Assembly (NCBI GenBank): GCA_004297225.1
Contig: SCUI01000013.1
Location: 124,001 to 188,000 of the forward strand
Source of the DNA: Lysobacteraceae bacterium
GTDB lineage: Bacteria > Pseudomonadota > Gammaproteobacteria > Xanthomonadales > Xanthomonadaceae
DNA: 64,000 nt
Direction: 5' to 3'
A program made the position numbers and the translations under genes. Every line of letters begins with the position of its first letter. The first letter of the stretch is position 1. Of this stretch, positions 17,248 through 29,511 are shown piece by piece. The notes under the pieces are model-generated. The model searched no databases. It saw only the letters and a program-made list of their open reading frames with translations, and was not told where the DNA came from.

Positions 17248-18972
17248 ATGAAAAGTATCGCCCCGCTGTCGCTGCTGCTTTCCCTGCTCGCGTTCCTGCC
17301 CGGAACCGCGCTCGCGGCCCCGCCGTCCGCCGCGGAAGGCACGACCTCCGCGAATCCACCCGGCGCCGCGATCGCCAGCGCCCACGAACTCGCCACCAGC
17401 GCAGGCCTGGACACGATCCGCGACGGCGGCAACGCATTCGACGCCGCGGTCACGGTGTCGTCGGTGCTGTCGGTGGTCGAGCCGATCAGCTCGGGCCTCG
17501 GCGGCGGCGGATTCTTCCTGCTGCACGACGCGCGCAGCGGCAAGGACGTGTTCCTCGATGCGCGCGAAACCGCGCCGCAGGCCGCGACGCCGGAAGCCTA
17601 CCTGGATGCCGAGGGCAACCTCGACACCGATCGTGCCGAGCACGGTCCCTGGTCCGCGGGATTGCCGGGCCTGCCCGCGGCGCTGGTGAAGCTGGCCGCC
17701 GAATACGGGCGGCTGCCGCTTTCGCGAACGCTGGCGCCCGCGATCCGGATCGCCGAGGAGGGATTCCCGGTGTACCGCCGGCTGGAGCGCGGCTATGCCG
17801 GCAAGCGCGAAGTGCTGGAACGCTACCCGGGGACGCGCGCGCTGTTCCTGGCCGACGGCGATCCGCCGAAGGTCGGCGAGGTGCTGAAGCAGCCGGACCT
17901 CGCGCGCACGCTGCGCCTGCTTGCCGGGCAGGGCTTCGATGGTTTCTATCGCGGCGACGTCGCCGAAAAGCTGGTCGCCGGGGTCAATGCCGAAGGCGGG
18001 CAGTGGACCGTCGCCGAACTGGCCGGCTACCAGGTGCGCGAGCGCGAGCCGATCCGCTTCACGTACCGCGACTGGGACATCACCACCGCGCCGCCGACCT
18101 CCTCCGGCGGCGTCGCCCTGGCGGAAATGCTGCAGGTCGCCGCTGGCTGGGACCTTTCGAAGCTGGACGCCGCGCATCGCACGCACATCCTGGTGGAAGC
18201 GATGCGCCGCGCGTACCGCGACCGCACCATCTACCTGGGCGACCCGGACTTCACCCGCGTCCCGGTCGCGCGTTTGACCAGCCCGGACTACGCCGCGGGC
18301 CTGCGCGCGACGATCCATCCGGACAAGGCGACGCCGAGCGCACTGCTGCCGGGGCAGCCGGCACCGCTGGAGGACGAGGAAACCACGCACTTCTCGATCA
18401 TCGACGCCGACGGCAACATCGTCTCGGCGACGCAGACGATCAACCTGCTGTACGGCTCCGGGCTGGTGCCGCCGGGCACCGGCGTGCTGCTCAACGACGA
18501 AATGGACGACTTCGCGCTCAAGCCCGGCACGCCCAACGCTTTCGGGGTGATGGGCTTCGAGGCCAATGCGGTCGCGCCGGGCAAGCGCATGCTCAGCTCG
18601 ATGACACCGACCTTCATGGAGTCGCCGGACCAGCTCGCCGTGCTTGGCGCGCCGGGCGGCAGCCGCATCATCACCGAAGTGCTGCTGGGCATCCTCGGCT
18701 ACGACGACGGCCTGTCGGCGCAGGAAGTCGCCGCGCTGCCGCGCTTCCACCACCAGTGGATGCCGGACGTCGTCTCGGCCGAACCCGATGCGTTCGACGC
18801 GGCGACGATCGCGCAGCTGGAAGCCATGGGCCACAAGGTCAACGCCGGCGAGGGCACCTGGGGCGTGCTCAACACGGTGTCCTGGGACAAGCGGACCAAC
18901 GTGCTGTCCGGCGGCGCCGATCCGCGCAACCCGGTGGGCAGCGCCGGCGTGCTGCGCGCGGGTCGGCGATAG
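17248..18972 (+). CDS. ggt: Gamma-glutamyltranspeptidase (periplasmic)
   Basis: A 574-residue Ntn-hydrolase precursor that cleaves glutathione and transfers the gamma-glutamyl group. Signal peptide ~1-25 (GTALAAP). The large-subunit signature [15 protein letters not shown] and [10 protein letters not shown] is present. Autocleavage should occur before Thr379 in [10 protein letters not shown], which becomes the small-subunit nucleophile; the [20 protein letters not shown] loop and substrate-binding LSSMTPTF follow. Start 17248 begins the signal peptide with GGAG 8 nt upstream. Followed 10 bp later by a metallo-hydrolase gene. Confidence 0.95.
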   Translation: MKSIAPLSLLLSLLAFLPGTALAAPPSAAEGTTSANPPGAAIASAHELATSAGLDTIRDGGNAFDAAVTVSSVLSVVEPISSGLGGGGFFLLHDARSGKDVFLDARETAPQAATPEAYLDAEGNLDTDRAEHGPWSAGLPGLPAALVKLAAEYGRLPLSRTLAPAIRIAEEGFPVYRRLERGYAGKREVLERYPGTRALFLADGDPPKVGEVLKQPDLARTLRLLAGQGFDGFYRGDVAEKLVAGVNAEGGQWTVAELAGYQVREREPIRFTYRDWDITTAPPTSSGGVALAEMLQVAAGWDLSKLDAAHRTHILVEAMRRAYRDRTIYLGDPDFTRVPVARLTSPDYAAGLRATIHPDKATPSALLPGQPAPLEDEETTHFSIIDADGNIVSATQTINLLYGSGLVPPGTGVLLNDEMDDFALKPGTPNAFGVMGFEANAVAPGKRMLSSMTPTFMESPDQLAVLGAPGGSRIITEVLLGILGYDDGLSAQEVAALPRFHHQWMPDVVSAEPDAFDAATIAQLEAMGHKVNAGEGTWGVLNTVSWDKRTNVLSGGADPRNPVGSAGVLRAGRR

Positions 18973-18982
18973 AATCGACGCC

Positions 18983-19873
18983 ATGAAACTCTGGTCGATC
19001 ATCGGCAATTCGCAGAAGCTCGACGGTGGCGCGATGTTCGGCAACGCCCCGCGCGCCATGTGGGAGCGCTGGTCGCCGCCGGACGAGGCCAACCGCATCG
19101 AACTGGCCTGCCGCGCGCTGCTGGCGACGCCGCTGGCCGGCAAGACCGTGCTGTTCGAAACCGGCATCGGCGCCTTCTTCGAACCGAAGCTGCGCGAACG
19201 CTACGGCGTGCAGGAAGACCGGCACGTGCTGCTGGAGTCGCTGGCCGAGGCCGGCTTCGGCCACGAGGACATCGACGTGGTGGTGCTCTCGCACCTGCAC
19301 TTCGACCACGCCGGCGGCCTGTTCGCGCCCTGGCAGGAAGGCGAGCCGCCGCGACTGCTGTTCCCGAACGCGACCTTCGTGGTCAGCGCCGCCTGCTGGG
19401 ACCGTGCCCGCGCGCCGCATCCGCGCGACCGTGCCAGCTTCATCCCCGAATTGCCGGCACTGCTCGAGGCCACCGGCCGCCTGGAGATCGTCGACGGCAC
19501 GCATTCGAACGCGCTCGGCCAGGCGGTGCGTTTCCATTACAGCGACGGCCACACACCGGGGCTGATGCTGGCTGAAATCGTCGGCCCGGAGCGCGCGGGC
19601 GGCGAACACCATGGCGGCGTGGTTTTCTGCGCCGACCTGATTCCCGGACGGCCATGGGTGCATGTGCCGATCACCATGGGCTACGACCGCAACGCCGAGC
19701 TGCTGATCGACGAGAAGCGCGAGTTCCTCGAGGACAAGCTGGCGCGCAACGTGCACCTGTTCTTTACCCATGACCCGGGTTGCGCGCTGGCGCAAGTCGT
19801 GCGCGACGAGCGCGGCCGCTACGGCACCACGCACGAGGTCGCGGAGTTGCGCGCGCGGGTGCTGCCGGGATGA
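18983..19873 (+). CDS. Metallo-beta-lactamase-fold hydrolase
   Basis: A 296-residue cytosolic enzyme of the MBL superfamily. Zinc motif [10 protein letters not shown] is complete, with later ligands in [14 protein letters not shown] and FFTHDPGC. There is no signal peptide. The arrangement fits AHL-lactonase/quorum-quenching-like or general MBL hydrolases; the substrate cannot be told from sequence. The stop overlaps the next start by ATGA (19870-19873), so it is co-translated with the TMEM43-like gene. Confidence 0.88.
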   Translation: MKLWSIIGNSQKLDGGAMFGNAPRAMWERWSPPDEANRIELACRALLATPLAGKTVLFETGIGAFFEPKLRERYGVQEDRHVLLESLAEAGFGHEDIDVVVLSHLHFDHAGGLFAPWQEGEPPRLLFPNATFVVSAACWDRARAPHPRDRASFIPELPALLEATGRLEIVDGTHSNALGQAVRFHYSDGHTPGLMLAEIVGPERAGGEHHGGVVFCADLIPGRPWVHVPITMGYDRNAELLIDEKREFLEDKLARNVHLFFTHDPGCALAQVVRDERGRYGTTHEVAELRARVLPG

Positions 19874-20565
19874 GCCTGGCGCAGCGCCTTGCCGCGCTGC
19901 TGCTCGCCGGTGCCGGCCTGTTCGCGGGCATCGCCGGAGCGCAGGACGCACCGGCGCCGGCACCGGATCCAGCCGCGGTTCCGGTTGGCGATCCCGGCCT
20001 GCGCGACCCCGATTTTCGCGTCCAGGGCTCGGGACTCGGGCTGGCGCGGCGCGTGGAGATGTTCCAGTGGGTGGCGCGCGGCGAGGACCACGTGCGCGGC
20101 TGGAGCGATGCGCCGCTCGGCGGCGAAGGCGAGCACGGGAATCCGCCGTTCCCCTTGCGGAGCGAACGCTGGTTGCCGGCGCGGATCACCGTCGACGGCC
20201 ATCCGCTTTCCGACGAGGTCGTGAAGCAGTTGGCGCAGTGGCGCGAATTCCGGCCGGCCTTCTCCAGCCTGCCGGGCAATCTGTCCGCCACTTTCCAGCC
20301 GGAAGGCAACGGCCTGGGCAGTGCGGAGAACCCGCTCGACCCGCAGGTCGGCGACCTGCGCATCCACTGGCTCACGCGGACGCTGCCGCCGCTGGGAGAT
20401 CGCATCGAGCTGCGCGACGGCGAGTGGGTGCTGCGGCCCGGCGCACCGGTGGTGCCGGTCGCGCAAACGCCGCCGCGCGCGTGGCTGGCGTCGTGGTTGC
20501 CGATCCTGGTCGGCGCGGGTGGGTTGCTGTTGGTGGGCTTCGTCGTGCTGCGCCGCCGCCGGTAG
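19870..20565 (+). CDS. TMEM43-like membrane protein
   Basis: A 231-residue protein with an N-terminal signal/anchor (~5-25), a periplasmic region containing [16 protein letters not shown], typical of TMEM43-family bacterial proteins, and a C-terminal membrane helix ([19 protein letters not shown]) ending in four Arg. It is shorter than most TMEM43 proteins (usually four helices), so it may be a reduced relative. The stop codon is the TAG of the adjoining GTAG-type REP element. Role unknown. Confidence 0.72.
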   Translation: MSLAQRLAALLLAGAGLFAGIAGAQDAPAPAPDPAAVPVGDPGLRDPDFRVQGSGLGLARRVEMFQWVARGEDHVRGWSDAPLGGEGEHGNPPFPLRSERWLPARITVDGHPLSDEVVKQLAQWREFRPAFSSLPGNLSATFQPEGNGLGSAENPLDPQVGDLRIHWLTRTLPPLGDRIELRDGEWVLRPGAPVVPVAQTPPRAWLASWLPILVGAGGLLLVGFVVLRRRR

Positions 20566-20620
20566 AGCCGACCCATGGTCGGCTGATCTCCCGCACGAGC
20601 CGACCATGGGTCGGCTCTAC
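20562..20620. repeat. GTAG-type REP element, 23-bp perfect inverted repeat
   Basis: The arms 20562-20584 and 20598-20620 are perfect inverted copies around a 13-nt loop. The outer ends are GTAG and CTAC, the hallmark of the REP class described in Stenotrophomonas (SMAG). The core GCCGACC-ATGG-TCGG recurs at 55680-55698 and 58135-58153. It sits between two converging genes and provides stop codons to both (TAG at 20563, and TAG of upp at 20617-20619); it could also act as a bidirectional terminator. Confidence 0.88.
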
Positions 20621-21249
20621 ATCACTTTTGTGCCGAAGATGCGGTCGCCGGCGTCGCCGAGGCCGGGCAGGATGTAGCCCTTGTCGTTGAGCCGCTCGTC
20701 GATCGCGGCGGTGTAGACCTCCACGTCCGGGTGCGCGGCTTCCAGCGTGCGCAGGCCTTCGGGTGCCGCGACCAGGAACAGGCCCTTGATCCGCGTGCAG
20801 CCCGCGGCCTTGAGCAGGCCGACGGTGGCGACCAGGGTGCCGCCGGTGGCGAGCATCGGATCGAGGATGAGCGCGGTGCGATCGGCCATGCCGCCGACCA
20901 GGTTCTCGTAATAGGTTTCCGGCAACAGGGTCGCCTCGTCGCGGCGCATGCCGACCACGCTGACCTTGGCCGCGGGAATCAATTCCAGCACGCCCGGCAA
21001 CATGCCCAATCCGGCGCGCAGGATCGGGACCAGGGTGATCTTGCGGCCCTTGATCCGCTGCACCGCGACCGCCCCGGCCCAACCCTGCACCTCCGCCGCC
21101 TCGGTCTCGAGGTCGGCGGTGGCTTCGTAGGTCAGCAGGGTCGCGAGCTCGGAGGCGAGCTCGCGGAAGGTCTTGGTGCTGTTGTCGCCGCGGCGCATCA
21201 GGCCCAGCTTGTGCTGGACCAGGGGGTGCTGCACTTCAACGATTCTCAT
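20617..21249 (-). CDS. upp: Uracil phosphoribosyltransferase
   Basis: A 210-residue pyrimidine salvage enzyme making UMP from uracil and PRPP. PRPP motif [19 protein letters not shown]-terminal [18 protein letters not shown] and C-terminal uracil-binding [13 protein letters not shown] are intact. GGAGGGG precedes ATG 21249; a longer upstream reading would be encoded by a repeat and is rejected. The TAG stop is contributed by the REP element. Confidence 0.96.
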   Translation of the reverse strand: MRIVEVQHPLVQHKLGLMRRGDNSTKTFRELASELATLLTYEATADLETEAAEVQGWAGAVAVQRIKGRKITLVPILRAGLGMLPGVLELIPAAKVSVVGMRRDEATLLPETYYENLVGGMADRTALILDPMLATGGTLVATVGLLKAAGCTRIKGLFLVAAPEGLRTLEAAHPDVEVYTAAIDERLNDKGYILPGLGDAGDRIFGTKVM

Positions 21250-21259
21250 CGCCCCTCCA

Positions 21260-21283
21260 GTCGCGGCTTGCGCCGCTCCCACT
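21260..21283 (-). repeat. Short hairpin repeat upstream of upp
   Basis: On the minus strand this reads GTGGGAGCGGCGCAAGCCGC followed by GAC, an imperfect hairpin. A near-identical copy lies at 52231-52253, where it is part of a coding region. It is a dispersed intergenic repeat type common in Xanthomonadaceae, and here it lies in the upp leader. Confidence 0.7.
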
Positions 21284-21310
21284 AGGGGAGATTACTAGGG
21301 AACCGTTGCT

Positions 21311-22804
21311 TCAGGCGGCCTGCTGCTGGCGCGGACCTTCGAGGAGCGAGCGCTTGACCAGCTGCAGTACCAGCTGCAGTTCGTCCTTGCCCATTTCGAA
21401 CTGCGGGGTGAAGCGCAGCGAGTTCTCGCCGCCGTGGATCACGCCCAGGCCGTGCTCGCGCAGCCATTCCTCGGTGGAACCGGCCCCGTAGCCCTTGAAC
21501 TCGGGCGACAGCTCGCAGGAAAACAGCAGGCCGGTGCCCTGGACCTTGGTGATCAGCCCGCCGAGCTCGGCCTTCAGCGCTTCCAGGCCGGTGATGGCCT
21601 CGCGGCCGCGCTCGCGGATATTGGCGCGCAGTTCCGGGGTGAGCTTGGCCAGCACCGCGCAGGCGACATCCAGCGCGCGCGGGTTGGCGGTCATGGTGTT
21701 GCCGTAGGTGCCGCGCGCATAGATGCCGGCGGCGCGCTCGTTGCAGGCGAGCACCGAGAGCGGGTACTGGCCGGCGTTGAGCGCCTTGGAATAGGTCTCC
21801 ATGTCCGGCGCTTCCTGGCCTTCGAAGCCGGGGTAGTCGACGATCGACAGGGTGCCGGTCGCGCGCAGGCCGGCCTGGATCGAATCCACCAGGAACAGCG
21901 CGCCGTGCGCCTTGGTCAGCGCGCGCGCGGCGGCATAGAACTCGACCGGCACGCTGCGGCCCGGGTCGCCTTCGCCCATCACCGGCTCCAGGAACATGGC
22001 CTCGATGAACCAGCCCTTGGCGTCGGCGTCGGCGAACACCTGCTTCAGCGCGTCGACGTCGTAGGGAGCGATCGCGATCACGCTGTCCTCGCCACGGAAG
22101 CTGGCCAGGTGCTTCAGGTAGCCCTTGCGCGAGGAATCCGAGTACAGCGCCGGGCGGTCGGTGCGGCCGTGGAAGCTGCCCTTGACCACCAGCCGCTTGA
22201 TCGCGCGGCCGGCGTGGCGCGCGCCCGGGTCGGTCATCAGCTTGGCGTTGGTGTCGGCGACGCGCGCGGCCAGGCCGACGGCTTCGGAGCCGGAATTGAG
22301 GCACATGAACTTCGCGAACGGGCAGCCGTCCTTGCGGGCGTGGCCGATTTCCTTGCGCAGCGCCCGGGTGAAGCGCAGTTGCGACAGGCTCGGGGTCATG
22401 ATGTTGGCCAGCGCCTGCGGTCGTGCCATCGCGGCGAGGATGTCCTTCGGCGCATGTCCGAAGCCGAGCATGCCGTAGCCGCCGGTGTCGTACAGCACCG
22501 CGCCCTTCAGGGTCACGATCCACGGGCCGCGGGCGGCGAGGGCAACGTAGGGATTCACCGCGTCCTGCGGATAGAAGTTGACGAAGTCGGCCTGCACGCG
22601 CCGGATCTGCTCGTCCTCGTCCAGGTCGAGCAGGTCGGCGTGGTCGCGGGCCACGACCTGGAACTCGGCGGCCGCGGCGGCGATCGCTTCGCCCAGCTCG
22701 GGGTGGGAGGGGGCGAAGCGCTCGATGGCGGCGTCGTCGAGGCCGCTGGTGCGGCGCTGGCCGGCATGGGCGCGGAGCGGGGCGAGCTGGGCGAGGATGG
22801 TCAT
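21311..22804 (-). CDS. Class-III PLP-dependent aminotransferase
   Basis: A 497-residue fold-type I transaminase. Conserved points: GGYGMLGFGHAPKD, LNSGSEAVGLAAR (PLP phosphate binding), KGSFHGRTDRPALYS, and the Schiff-base Lys in YSKALNAGQYPLSVLAC. The N-terminal ~80 residues before the core are longer than in GabT/ArgD. The substrate is unknown; the divergent Lrp/AsnC gene suggests amino-acid-controlled expression, perhaps of a lysine, ornithine or omega-amino acid transaminase. Confidence 0.85.
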   Translation of the reverse strand: MTILAQLAPLRAHAGQRRTSGLDDAAIERFAPSHPELGEAIAAAAAEFQVVARDHADLLDLDEDEQIRRVQADFVNFYPQDAVNPYVALAARGPWIVTLKGAVLYDTGGYGMLGFGHAPKDILAAMARPQALANIMTPSLSQLRFTRALRKEIGHARKDGCPFAKFMCLNSGSEAVGLAARVADTNAKLMTDPGARHAGRAIKRLVVKGSFHGRTDRPALYSDSSRKGYLKHLASFRGEDSVIAIAPYDVDALKQVFADADAKGWFIEAMFLEPVMGEGDPGRSVPVEFYAAARALTKAHGALFLVDSIQAGLRATGTLSIVDYPGFEGQEAPDMETYSKALNAGQYPLSVLACNERAAGIYARGTYGNTMTANPRALDVACAVLAKLTPELRANIRERGREAITGLEALKAELGGLITKVQGTGLLFSCELSPEFKGYGAGSTEEWLREHGLGVIHGGENSLRFTPQFEMGKDELQLVLQLVKRSLLEGPRQQQAA

Positions 22805-22949
22805 GCGGGTCTCCGGTCTGGATGCGGCCGTGGCCTGGGGTCGAATGCTGCGGTCAACCTCCTATTATCGACATCTTTTCGTCAGATGACAGGTGCGATC
22901 TGAGCGGAATCGATGTAGATTTCGTCGAAATGACGATGGAACTCCCGCA

Positions 22950-23381
22950 ATGCGCCTGACCCCGGCCGACGAGGCCCTGCTCTCGCTGCTGCGCGAGGAC
23001 GCCCGCGCCTCGACCGCACAGATCGCGCGGCGCCTGGGCCTGTCGCGCACCACCGTGCAAAGCCGCATCGAGCGCCTGCAGCGCAGCGGGGTGATCGCCG
23101 GCTACACGGTGCGCGTGGCCGATGACTTCGAGCGCGACCGGATCCGCGCGCTGATCCTGTTGACCGTGCTGCCCAAGCAGATGCCGGCGGTGGTGGCGGC
23201 CCTACGGGCGATGCCGGAAGTGCGCAGCCTGCAGTCGGTCAGCGGACCCTGGGACCTGGTCGCGGTGGCGGTGGTGCCGACGATCGGGGAAATGGACGAA
23301 CTCACCGACCGCATCGGTGCCGTCCCGGGCGTGGAGCGCACGACTTCCTCGCTGGTGCTGTCGACCAAGTTCGAGCGCTAG
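22950..23381 (+). CDS. Lrp/AsnC-family transcriptional regulator
   Basis: A 143-residue regulator. N-terminal winged helix ([20 protein letters not shown], then [14 protein letters not shown]) and C-terminal RAM ligand-binding domain ([20 protein letters not shown], then DLVAVAVV). Divergent from the aminotransferase gene across 145 bp of AT-richer DNA (22805-22949) containing symmetric TCGA-bearing stretches such as CGATGTAGATTTCGTCGA near 22909-22926, a plausible operator. It likely controls the aminotransferase in response to an amino acid; this is inferred from position. Confidence 0.9.
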   Translation: MRLTPADEALLSLLREDARASTAQIARRLGLSRTTVQSRIERLQRSGVIAGYTVRVADDFERDRIRALILLTVLPKQMPAVVAALRAMPEVRSLQSVSGPWDLVAVAVVPTIGEMDELTDRIGAVPGVERTTSSLVLSTKFER

Positions 23382-25559
<2,178 letters not shown>

Positions 25560-25590
25560 TCGCCCGTTGTTTCGCCTACCGGACCCTTCC

Positions 25591-25944
25591 ATGGACCTGC
25601 TCGACCTGATCGTTTCCCCCGCCTGGGCCCAGGCGGCCGGCCAGCCAGCCCCCGGTGGCCTGTTCGGCGGCGGCCTTGGCGGCCTGCTGTTCCCGGTCAT
25701 CCTGATCGCGATCATGTACTTCCTGATGATCCGCCCGCAGATGAAGCGGCAGAAGGAACACCGCGCCATGCTCGACAAGATCGCCATCGGCGACGAGGTG
25801 ATCACCAACGGCGGCATCGCCGGCGTGGTCCGCGAGATGGGCGAGCACTTCATCGGCGTCGAGGTGGCCGACAACGTCCGCCTGCGCGTGCAGAAGGGCG
25901 CCATCGCCAACGTCCTGCCCAAGGGCACCCTCAAGTCGGCCTGA
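25591..25944 (+). CDS. yajC: Sec translocon accessory subunit YajC
   Basis: A 117-residue inner-membrane protein. One membrane helix around residues 31-52 (LLFPVILIAIMYFLMIRPQM) is followed by a cytosolic YajC domain (IAIGDEVITNGGIAGVV). It partners SecDF in protein export. Lies between tgt (31 bp) and secD (19 bp). Confidence 0.97.
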   Translation: MDLLDLIVSPAWAQAAGQPAPGGLFGGGLGGLLFPVILIAIMYFLMIRPQMKRQKEHRAMLDKIAIGDEVITNGGIAGVVREMGEHFIGVEVADNVRLRVQKGAIANVLPKGTLKSA

Positions 25945-25963
25945 GCCGCGGGAACCAATAGCG

Positions 25964-27838
25964 ATGCTCGAATACGGCCGCTTCAAGTACGTCATCATCG
26001 TCGTCGTGCTGTTGCTCAGCGTGGTCTACGCGCTGCCCAACGTGTACCCGCAGGATCCGTCGGTGCAGATCACCGCCAACCGCGGCTACAAGGTCGACGC
26101 GCAGCTCGAGAAACAGGTCGCGGCCGAACTGGCCAGGGCGGGAGTCGTGCCCAAGGCCATCGAGCTGGACACCAAGGCCGAGGAGCTGCTGGTCCGGCTG
26201 GGCAGCGTGCAGGCGCAGACCCGCGCCAGCGACCTGCTGAACAAGAGCATCGGCGAGCACTACGTGGTCGCCCTCAACCTGGCCTCGACGGTACCCGCCT
26301 GGCTGGATGCGATCGGCGCGCGGCGCATGCTGATGGGCCTTGACCTGCAGGGCGGCGTCCACTTCCTGATGCAGGTGGACCGCAAGGCCGCGCTCGACAA
26401 GCGCTTCGACGCCTACGCCGAGGACGTGCGGGTGATGCTGCGCGACAACCGCGTGCGCTACGAATCGGTGGAGCGCCGCGGCGACAACGCGATCGTGGCC
26501 AGGCTCGCCACGGCCGACGCGGCCGACAAGGCGCTCGCGCTGGCGGCGAAGAACCTGCCGAACCTGCAGGCCGAAGCCAACGAGGCCACGCTGGTGCTGC
26601 GCGTGCCGGAGGCGGAAGTGGCGCAGATCACCACCGATGCGGTGGAACAGAACATCGTCACCCTGCGCAACCGCATCAACGAGCTCGGCGTGGCCGAGCC
26701 GGTGATCCAGCGGCAGGGCGCCGAGCGCGTGGTGGTGCAGCTGCCCGGCGTGCAGGACACCGCCCAGGCCAAGCGCATCCTCGGCGCCACGGCGACGCTG
26801 GAGTACCGCGGCGTGGTCGAGGGCGACGCCTACGAGGCGATCCGCAGCGGCAGCATCCCGCCGGAAGCCAAGGTCTACTACCGCAAGGAAATCGGTCCGG
26901 ACGGCAAGCCGATGCCGATCCTGCTGAACAAGCGCGTGATCGCCACCGGCGACCAGCTGGTGACGGCGCGCTCGGGCTACGACCAGCGCAGCGGCACGCC
27001 GCAGGTCTCGGTGACGCTGAACGGCATCGGCGGCCAGCGCATGTTCGACTTCACCAGCGAGAACGTCGGCAAGCCGATGGCGGTGGTGTACGTCGAGCGC
27101 GTGCCGGACGTGACCATCGGTCCCGACGGCAAGGAGGTGCGCACCACGCGCACCAGCGAGCAGGTGATCTCGGTCGCCACCATCCAGGGCGTGTTCGGCA
27201 AGGAATTCCAGACCACCGGGCTGGAAAGCGCGAAGGAAGCCGCGGACCTGGCGCTGCTGCTGCGCGCCGGCGCGCTGGCCGCGCCGATGGACTTCGTCGA
27301 GCAGCGCGTGGTCGGCCCCAGCCTGGGCGCCGAGAACGTGCAGCGCGGCCTGACCGCGGTGAAGTACTCGTTCCTGTTCGCGCTCGGCTTCTTCCTCGTC
27401 TACTACCGCATGTTCGGCCTGATCACCTGCATCGCGCTGATGATCAACCTGCTGATGGTGGTGGCGGTGATGTCCTTCCTCGGCGCCACGCTGACGCTGC
27501 CCGGCCTGGCCGGCATCGCGCTGACGGTGGGCATGTCGGTGGACGCCAACGTGCTGATCAACGAACGCATACGCGAGGAGCTGCGCGACGGGGTACCGGC
27601 CAAGGCCGCGATCGCCGCCGGCTACGACAAGGCCTCGGGCACGATCGCCGACGCCAACCTGACGGCGATGCTCGCCGGCGTCGCGCTGTTCGCCTTCGGC
27701 ACCGGCCCGGTCAAGGGCTTCGCGGTCTCGCTGATCGCCGGCATCGTGACCTCCATGTACACCGCCGTGTCGGTATCGCGCGGCATCGCCACCCTCATCT
27801 ACGGACACCGGCGCAAGCTGAAGTCCGTGGCGATCTGA
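25964..27838 (+). CDS. secD: Protein translocase subunit SecD
   Basis: A 624-residue RND-type subunit using the proton gradient to pull proteins through SecYEG. N-terminal helix (YVIIVVVLLLSVVYALPNVY), a large periplasmic P1 region, the LMGLDLQGGVHFL motif, then five C-terminal helices including GIALTVGMSVDANVLINERI with the functionally important Asp. Followed by secF 15 bp downstream. Confidence 0.98.
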   Translation: MLEYGRFKYVIIVVVLLLSVVYALPNVYPQDPSVQITANRGYKVDAQLEKQVAAELARAGVVPKAIELDTKAEELLVRLGSVQAQTRASDLLNKSIGEHYVVALNLASTVPAWLDAIGARRMLMGLDLQGGVHFLMQVDRKAALDKRFDAYAEDVRVMLRDNRVRYESVERRGDNAIVARLATADAADKALALAAKNLPNLQAEANEATLVLRVPEAEVAQITTDAVEQNIVTLRNRINELGVAEPVIQRQGAERVVVQLPGVQDTAQAKRILGATATLEYRGVVEGDAYEAIRSGSIPPEAKVYYRKEIGPDGKPMPILLNKRVIATGDQLVTARSGYDQRSGTPQVSVTLNGIGGQRMFDFTSENVGKPMAVVYVERVPDVTIGPDGKEVRTTRTSEQVISVATIQGVFGKEFQTTGLESAKEAADLALLLRAGALAAPMDFVEQRVVGPSLGAENVQRGLTAVKYSFLFALGFFLVYYRMFGLITCIALMINLLMVVAVMSFLGATLTLPGLAGIALTVGMSVDANVLINERIREELRDGVPAKAAIAAGYDKASGTIADANLTAMLAGVALFAFGTGPVKGFAVSLIAGIVTSMYTAVSVSRGIATLIYGHRRKLKSVAI

Positions 27839-27853
27839 CAGGGACCGCCTGCC

Positions 27854-28798
27854 ATGCAATTCAACGTGTTCCCGCACGACAGCAAGTTCGACTTCATGCG
27901 CCTGCGCTGGGTGTCGACCGGCCTGTCGATCCTGCTGCTGGTGGTCGCCTTCGGTGCGATGGCGACCAAGGGCTTCAATTTCGCCCTCGACTTCACCGGC
28001 GGCGTCGGCGTCGAGTTGCGCTACCAGCAGGCTCCGGACGTCGACGACGTGCGCGAAAGCCTGGCCAAGGCCGGCTACGAGAACGCCGTGGTCCAGACCT
28101 TCGGCAGCGGCGACGACCTGCTGGTGCGGCTGCAGGCGGACAAGGGCTCGGGCAATTCAGCCGAGAGCGTCGGCGACGCGGTCGCAGAGGCGGCTTCGCA
28201 ACCCGGCAACCCGGCCGAGAAGCGCAGCAGCGCCGAGATCAGCCCGCAGGTGGGCAAGGAGCTCGCGCAGAACGGCATCTACGCCATGCTGTTCGTGGTG
28301 ATCGGCTTCCTCGCCTACATCTCGTTCCGCTTCGAATGGAAGTTCGCGGTGGCGGCGATCCTGGCCACGATGCACGACGTGGTGGTCGTGGCCGGCTGGT
28401 TCGCCGTGACCGGGCACGAGTTCGACCTGACCGTGCTCGCCGGCATCATGGGCGTGATGGGCTTCTCCATCAACGACACGATCGTGGTGTTCGACCGCGT
28501 GCGCGAGAACTTCCGCGGCATGCGCGCGCCGGCGCGCGAGATCCTCAACGCCTCGATCAACCAGACGCTGTCGCGCACGGTGATCACCTCGTTCGTCGCG
28601 TTCCTGACGACCCTGGCGCTGTACATCTACGGCGGCGGCTCGCTGCAGGGGATGGCCGAATCGATGATGATCGGCATCGTCATCGGCACCCTGTCCTCGA
28701 TCTTCGTCGCCTGCCCGCTGCTGATGTGGCTGGGCACGAGCAAGCAGGACCTGATGCCGAAGGCGCGGGACGACGCGGAGCTGGCGCGGCGTCCGTAA
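27854..28798 (+). CDS. secF: Protein translocase subunit SecF
   Basis: A 314-residue partner of SecD. N-terminal helix, the FALDFTGGVGVELRYQ signature, and a C-terminal bundle with MGFSINDTIVVFDRVRENFR (Asp/Arg conserved in SecF) and SINQTLSRTVITS. Slightly Ser/Asn-enriched periplasmic loop. Last gene of the block; the GST gene converges 10 bp later. Confidence 0.98.
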   Translation: MQFNVFPHDSKFDFMRLRWVSTGLSILLLVVAFGAMATKGFNFALDFTGGVGVELRYQQAPDVDDVRESLAKAGYENAVVQTFGSGDDLLVRLQADKGSGNSAESVGDAVAEAASQPGNPAEKRSSAEISPQVGKELAQNGIYAMLFVVIGFLAYISFRFEWKFAVAAILATMHDVVVVAGWFAVTGHEFDLTVLAGIMGVMGFSINDTIVVFDRVRENFRGMRAPAREILNASINQTLSRTVITSFVAFLTTLALYIYGGGSLQGMAESMMIGIVIGTLSSIFVACPLLMWLGTSKQDLMPKARDDAELARRP

Positions 28799-28808
28799 GC
28801 GGGCGCTG

Positions 28809-29420
28809 CTACAGGCCTTCGGCCTTCATCACGCGCTGCACCGCCTCGTCCGCCAGCATCCGCTGGTGGTGGCGTTCCAGCGCGTCCAGGCCGGACAGGT
28901 CCACGCCCACGGCCTTGGCCCAGCGCGTCACCACGAACAGGTAGGGATCGGCCGCCGACCGCGTGCCGGCGATCCAGTCGCGGCCCTGCAGCTGCCTGTC
29001 GGCACGCTCGAACAGCCCGCGCAGCTTGGTGCCCGCCGCGGCCTTGCCCTGCTGCAGCGATGCCTCGTCCTGCAGCCAGCCCAGGCCGCCGAAGTACGGC
29101 CAGAACGAGGGATGCACGTCGGCATTGACGAAGGCCAGCCAGCGGTCGACCTCGGCCGCGGCGCGCGGCGTGCCGTCGCCGAACAGTTTCGCTTCGGGGT
29201 GTTTGGCGGACAGGTAATGGAGGATCGCGGAATTCTGGGTCAACACCCAGCCGTCGTCCTCGACCAGCGCCGGCACCGCGCCCGCCGGATTGATCGCCAG
29301 GTATGCCGGCGTCCTGCGATCTTCGCGGCTGATCGCGATCGCCTCGTAGGGCGCGCCGATCCACTCGAGCACGATGTGGTCGGTCATCGAGCAGGCGCCG
29401 GGGGAGTAATAGAGCTTCAT
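28809..29420 (-). CDS. Glutathione S-transferase, beta-class-like
   Basis: A 203-residue cytosolic protein. Thioredoxin-like N-terminal domain with MKLYYSPGACSM (Cys10 position of beta-class GSTs), cis-Pro in GAVPALVEDDGWVLTQNSAI, and an all-helical C-terminal domain (DWIAGTRSAADPYLFVV). Monocistronic by spacing. Likely detoxification or stress function; substrate unknown. Confidence 0.92.
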   Translation of the reverse strand: MKLYYSPGACSMTDHIVLEWIGAPYEAIAISREDRRTPAYLAINPAGAVPALVEDDGWVLTQNSAILHYLSAKHPEAKLFGDGTPRAAAEVDRWLAFVNADVHPSFWPYFGGLGWLQDEASLQQGKAAAGTKLRGLFERADRQLQGRDWIAGTRSAADPYLFVVTRWAKAVGVDLSGLDALERHHQRMLADEAVQRVMKAEGL

Positions 29421-29511
29421 TGCCACGTCTCCACGCATGGAAAGGCCGCCATGATCGGCGGCCTCGCGTGCCCGGGGCAACCCGCCCCTGTGCAATGCAG
29501 CGTTGCGGCGG